64,000 bases of DNA, taken from positions 2,207,591 to 2,271,590 of the forward strand of contig NW_023998433.1 in assembly GCF_014805625.2 (NCBI RefSeq), written 5' to 3'. Below are positions 60,566 through 64,000 of this stretch, piece by piece. Position 1 is the stretch's first letter, and every line of letters starts with the position of its first letter. The notes below the pieces were generated by a model. That model was not told the origin of the DNA, did no database searches, and worked only from the letters and a program-made list of their open reading frames with translations. The stretch comes from Glossina fuscipes. Lineage: Eukaryota; Arthropoda; Insecta; Diptera; Glossinidae. The translations under genes and the position numbers were made by a program.

Positions 60566-63500
60566 CGGATGAATTTCAAATAATAATAGTAAATAAATAA
60601 AAGAAAAAATTAGCAAAATCTCTTTAAAAAAATATGCTTGTTTTTTAAGTTAACTTTAATCGAGGAAAAATTTTGTGAGCTTTCGAGAAAACGAAACGTA
60701 TATAAAACAAACGTTCCTTCCTTCCATGTGATCTAAATTTTTTTTTTGCCGCAAATCTCTGTGGATGCTTTGTTACCATGTTTCTACTAGACTTAGTTCT
60801 TACTAAAGGTTTTGCATTCATGTATATATGCATAACATATCTGCGAGCTTAAAAAAAATTTCGAACAATATCTGTTAGAGCGGAATTGTTTTGCATACTT
60901 AATAGGTAAATATGTACAGATATCTATGAAGAGGCATAAACGGAGATACGAGTAAAAATCTCGTCCATCCATTCAGTCTATTAGCTAGTGCTTATGTCTG
61001 CAACTAATATATCTAACGTTGCAAAGATATTTAAGAAAGCATGAAAATCCGTTACAGTGTTGTTGATCGAATTCTAAAATGAAAAATTAATGTATTCTAT
61101 AAGCCGAAAACTTAAGATAACGTTAAAAATACAGGATTAAAGTTTGACAATAACTCTGCTTTTCAATATAATATGCCTTTACCTTGATATTTGGTATACG
61201 GTTATAATGAATTACGTGTCACTAGAATATTAATCTAAGAAGAAAGATTAGAAGCGAGTTAAGTCGTTCCGTGTACTGATAAATTCAGTTGCTTACGCTT
61301 ATATATGGAAGCTCGCCTTTTCAAGATATTGAATAATTCTTTGTGACACATTACTGTTACTAACGCCAACCAAGAAACAAGCATTTAGAAGTAATTTTTG
61401 TACATTTCTATAAAGCCAGTGTTGAAAAATAATAATTTTTTTTTTTTTGAAAAAAAAGAGCCAAAGCCTTGCAAACGCTATTCCCTCTTACAATATCTAT
61501 AGCCCTTTCTTACTTCCCTTAAGTTATGCTAACGACCTGGCCGCTTAGCAGTCTATTTTTGAATTTAAAATCGCTAAATTGAAAATATGTATCACCATTG
61601 GACTTCTATAATATCTTGTTTTAGTTAATTTAACCTATCGTCAAGTTATCCAGTTCTAATGTGTTTTCCTTACAAATGATCACGATATAGACCGCCGGCT
61701 AATTGAATGGCGTTAATGGTAATCTTGTTTCATTAGTTCTGACGGGTGTCAAGGTGTGCTTTAACTGCAATCGATAGTATGTAGTATCCCTTAACTTCTT
61801 TTCCATTCTGGATTACGTGTTGAATTCATAGAACTAATTATTGCTAATAGCATGCTTCTGTATGCAACTTGACCAACAAAACGAGAGGGAAGATCATAAA
61901 GTTTCTAGTCTAAAGGTTTTGAAGCGAATAGCGCAAGTATGATAAGAGATACAGATATGATGATAATATATATATAGAAAATCTCGAGCTTTATTTTTGG
62001 GAAAAGAACAAAAATATGTTTCGTATTATAAGGATACACTTAAGAGAACTTTCACAAATTCCAGCTAATAATCTTACACTTATTAAAGACTATCTCAAGT
62101 CAATAAGTACGTCCAAAAAGTTAATATGAAAAACGATTTAACTTCGAGTTATTTCACTTTGTTTTATTTATTTATTTTTTATTGTTAATTTGCTTTACTT
62201 GTCGTGCGATTGCTAATTAATTTTGAAAAAACATCAAATATAGTTTGTAATATGTAAGAACACTAAGGAGGTAGTTTTGGTAGTTTTCTTTAGAATAAGA
62301 ATTTTTTCTCCCCCAAGAATGTATTATTAAAATTCGCGGTTGTTTTCAAATATGCAGAAAGGCAAAAATGAAAAAATTGAAATAAAAAGAAGTGTACATT
62401 TTAAATTGAATGCTTTTTTTCCTTTGCAAAACAGAAACGTTTTTGTGCAAACTTGAATGTTATTTAAAATGAAACGAAGCATTTAAATAAAACATTCCTC
62501 ACTGCCTTTAATTTGTGCGTGCTGAAGAAGAAAAAGGAGAGAAAAAAAAAAAGGGTATTTTTATTGCAGTTATGACGAATTCTCAACATTCAACAAATTT
62601 TCTAAAACTTACTTCAATTAATTAATTTTAAAAATTTTCTCCTCTGGATTAGATTCGGAATGTATAAGATCAAATAGGTTTTTTTTTTGAATAGTTTTAT
62701 GTTCAGTGAACTGTGGAAAAGTAATTTTTGCCACTTTTCCACATAAATTTCTCATTATTTCAACAATAAAACGAATAATCTTGATGAAGAAAGTCATTGA
62801 AAATTCGTGGTTTATTGAAGTAAGCCAGCGCTCCAACATAACCGTAAAGAAAAATTCCCAAATACAGTTATGTTGCATGAGTTCGCAGTCATTTTTAGAG
62901 ATTACATATTCATCGAAAAGTCATACATATGCCCCTATAGTTCAGGCAAAAATCAGTAATCATATGTCAATAGAGTCCTGCCTTCAGGATGACTACAATG
63001 TCATTTTCATGTTTAAAAATTACATTTTCCCATCGAAAGTTGTTTTTATACACGTAACAGTCCTTTAGGAGCAGCAGGTGAATTTACTTTACCTTAAAAC
63101 GAGAAATAATCCTTATTTATAAAGTCATTTAATCAAATATGAGCACTTTCTATACGCTTTGCACTGCTCTGTGTAGGTATTGTATTCCGCATATAATGAC
63201 AAAATCTAAACAATATATTGAAAAGAAGATTTCATGTAAATCTTAATCAGAAATGTGTTTTATTCACATTTCCATTCGTAGTCACGAAATGAACGGTCCT
63301 GCATATGTACATGTAATTATTTGAGCTTAAAATTTCCATATAAGCTGGATAAAAAAAAGGTACCTTGGCGTTATTTAATATCTTATTCTGGCATCGTCAT
63401 CGTTCGACGCTCACAAAATTAATGTTTTTGTGTACTTGTCATCGTTTTTGTTACTTTGCATCAAATTTGATATTTCGAAGCAAAAGCGACAGTAAAACTT

Positions 63501-63979
63501 TCCAATATCACTTTTGCACTAAAACGAGGTTGTTAGTTTATGAAAATCATATATTGAACTGTAAATAAGAAGCATAGTCTTACAAAAAGGAAGATTAAAA
63601 ATATACTGTTTTAACGGGATAATTCTTATCCTTGTTCTAAAGTTTCAGCAATCTTTTATGCTGCAATCTAATAAAGCTGTTTTTTTAATAAATAACAAGT
63701 TATTAAAAAAGAAAAAAAAAAAACAAAAACAATAAGTTTTTTATTCGCCCACCTTTGCTTATTTTCCACAAAATTACATGAAAATATTGCAATTATTTTC
63801 TCTTCCAATCTTTATACACTTTTCTTTTATACTTTCTTCTAATTTTAAAAAATTTTCACTCTGTACTATTGGATTTGGTTTAGTTATTATAATGAAAATG
63901 CTCAGTGACCTGCTGAAGAGTAGGGCTATATTTGCCATGCTTTTTGTAGCCTTCCCGTTTATGCTTAAACATTAAAATA
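60566..63979. other. Intergenic, nothing recognised
   Basis: AT-rich DNA with several T or A runs. A 120-codon plus ORF (62706-63068) overlaps an opposite ORF and matches no known domain. Confidence 0.5.
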
Positions 63980-64000
63980 ATAACAAGCAAGAAAGTTATA
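63980..64000 (-). repeat. Possible start of a sixth DINE-like copy, cut by the window edge
   Basis: TAACAAGCAAGAAAGTTATA matches the left-end sequence ACAAGTAAGAAAATTATATT of copy 2 with two differences. It is too short to be sure. Confidence 0.35.

Noticed and set aside
29280..64000. Fourth acid phosphatase copy or pseudogene downstream
   Set aside because: I scanned both strands for the RHGPRTP and GHD coding patterns and found none.
1..64000. CRISPR array, bacterial operon or phage signals
   Set aside because: No regularly spaced direct repeats or prokaryotic gene organisation; spliced genes and dipteran repeats show a eukaryotic nuclear window.

Overview
The window looks like strongly AT-rich nuclear DNA from a higher fly (brachyceran dipteran). 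The evidence is the short phase-0 introns with GT..AG borders, poly-A signals, abundant AT and GA/CT microsatellites, decayed mariner transposons, jockey-like LINE fragments and a DINE-1/Helentron-like interspersed repeat whose conserved blocks resemble those of Drosophila and fruit flies. Tephritid or other acalyptrate ancestry is a guess; the sequence does not fix the species.

The genes are three complete, tandem, same-strand (+) members of the secreted/lysosomal histidine acid phosphatase family (clade-2 histidine phosphatases, the group annotated in insects as venom acid phosphatase Acph-1-like). Gene A spans 1834-5673 (408 aa), gene B 11360-16632 (424 aa) and gene C 20178-29279 (407 aa). 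Each has seven coding exons. Exons 2 to 6 have identical lengths in all three (99, 84, 159, 186 and 342 nt), and every intron is phase 0. Each protein has an N-terminal hydrophobic segment, the RHGPRTP nucleophile motif, a second active-site Arg in exon 4, the catalytic HD pair in exon 6 and conserved cysteines. Intron 1 always falls two codons before the catalytic RHG and grows from 2.3 to 3.5 to 5.9 kb across the cluster. The reading frames are intact, so three active enzymes with different N-termini are expected, probably acting outside the cytoplasm. From memory, Drosophila melanogaster also has a tandem acid phosphatase group (CG9449/CG9451/CG9452); orthology is inferred, not tested.

Between and inside the genes lie a LINE reverse-transcriptase relic (8.2-8.7 kb, minus), a second LINE relic in intron 1 of gene B (13.75-14.03 kb, plus), an unrecognised antisense ORF in the same intron (14.65-15.06 kb), a candidate tRNA-derived SINE head and an irregular minisatellite in intron 1 of gene C, and a DINE-like repeat at 6.5-7.3 kb.

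From 29.4 kb to the end (about 34.6 kb) I recognise no host gene. This part holds five mariner relics from at least three subfamily types, all dead (32.3, 39.7-40.4, 46.5-47.4, 51.6 and 59.0-59.3 kb). It also holds further DINE-like copies (34.6, 37.7, 50.2, 55.0 kb and the right edge), a second SINE-like head at 60.5 kb, a 50-bp perfect palindrome and many simple repeats. It reads as a repeat-rich intergenic desert or a very long intron of a gene whose exons lie outside the window.
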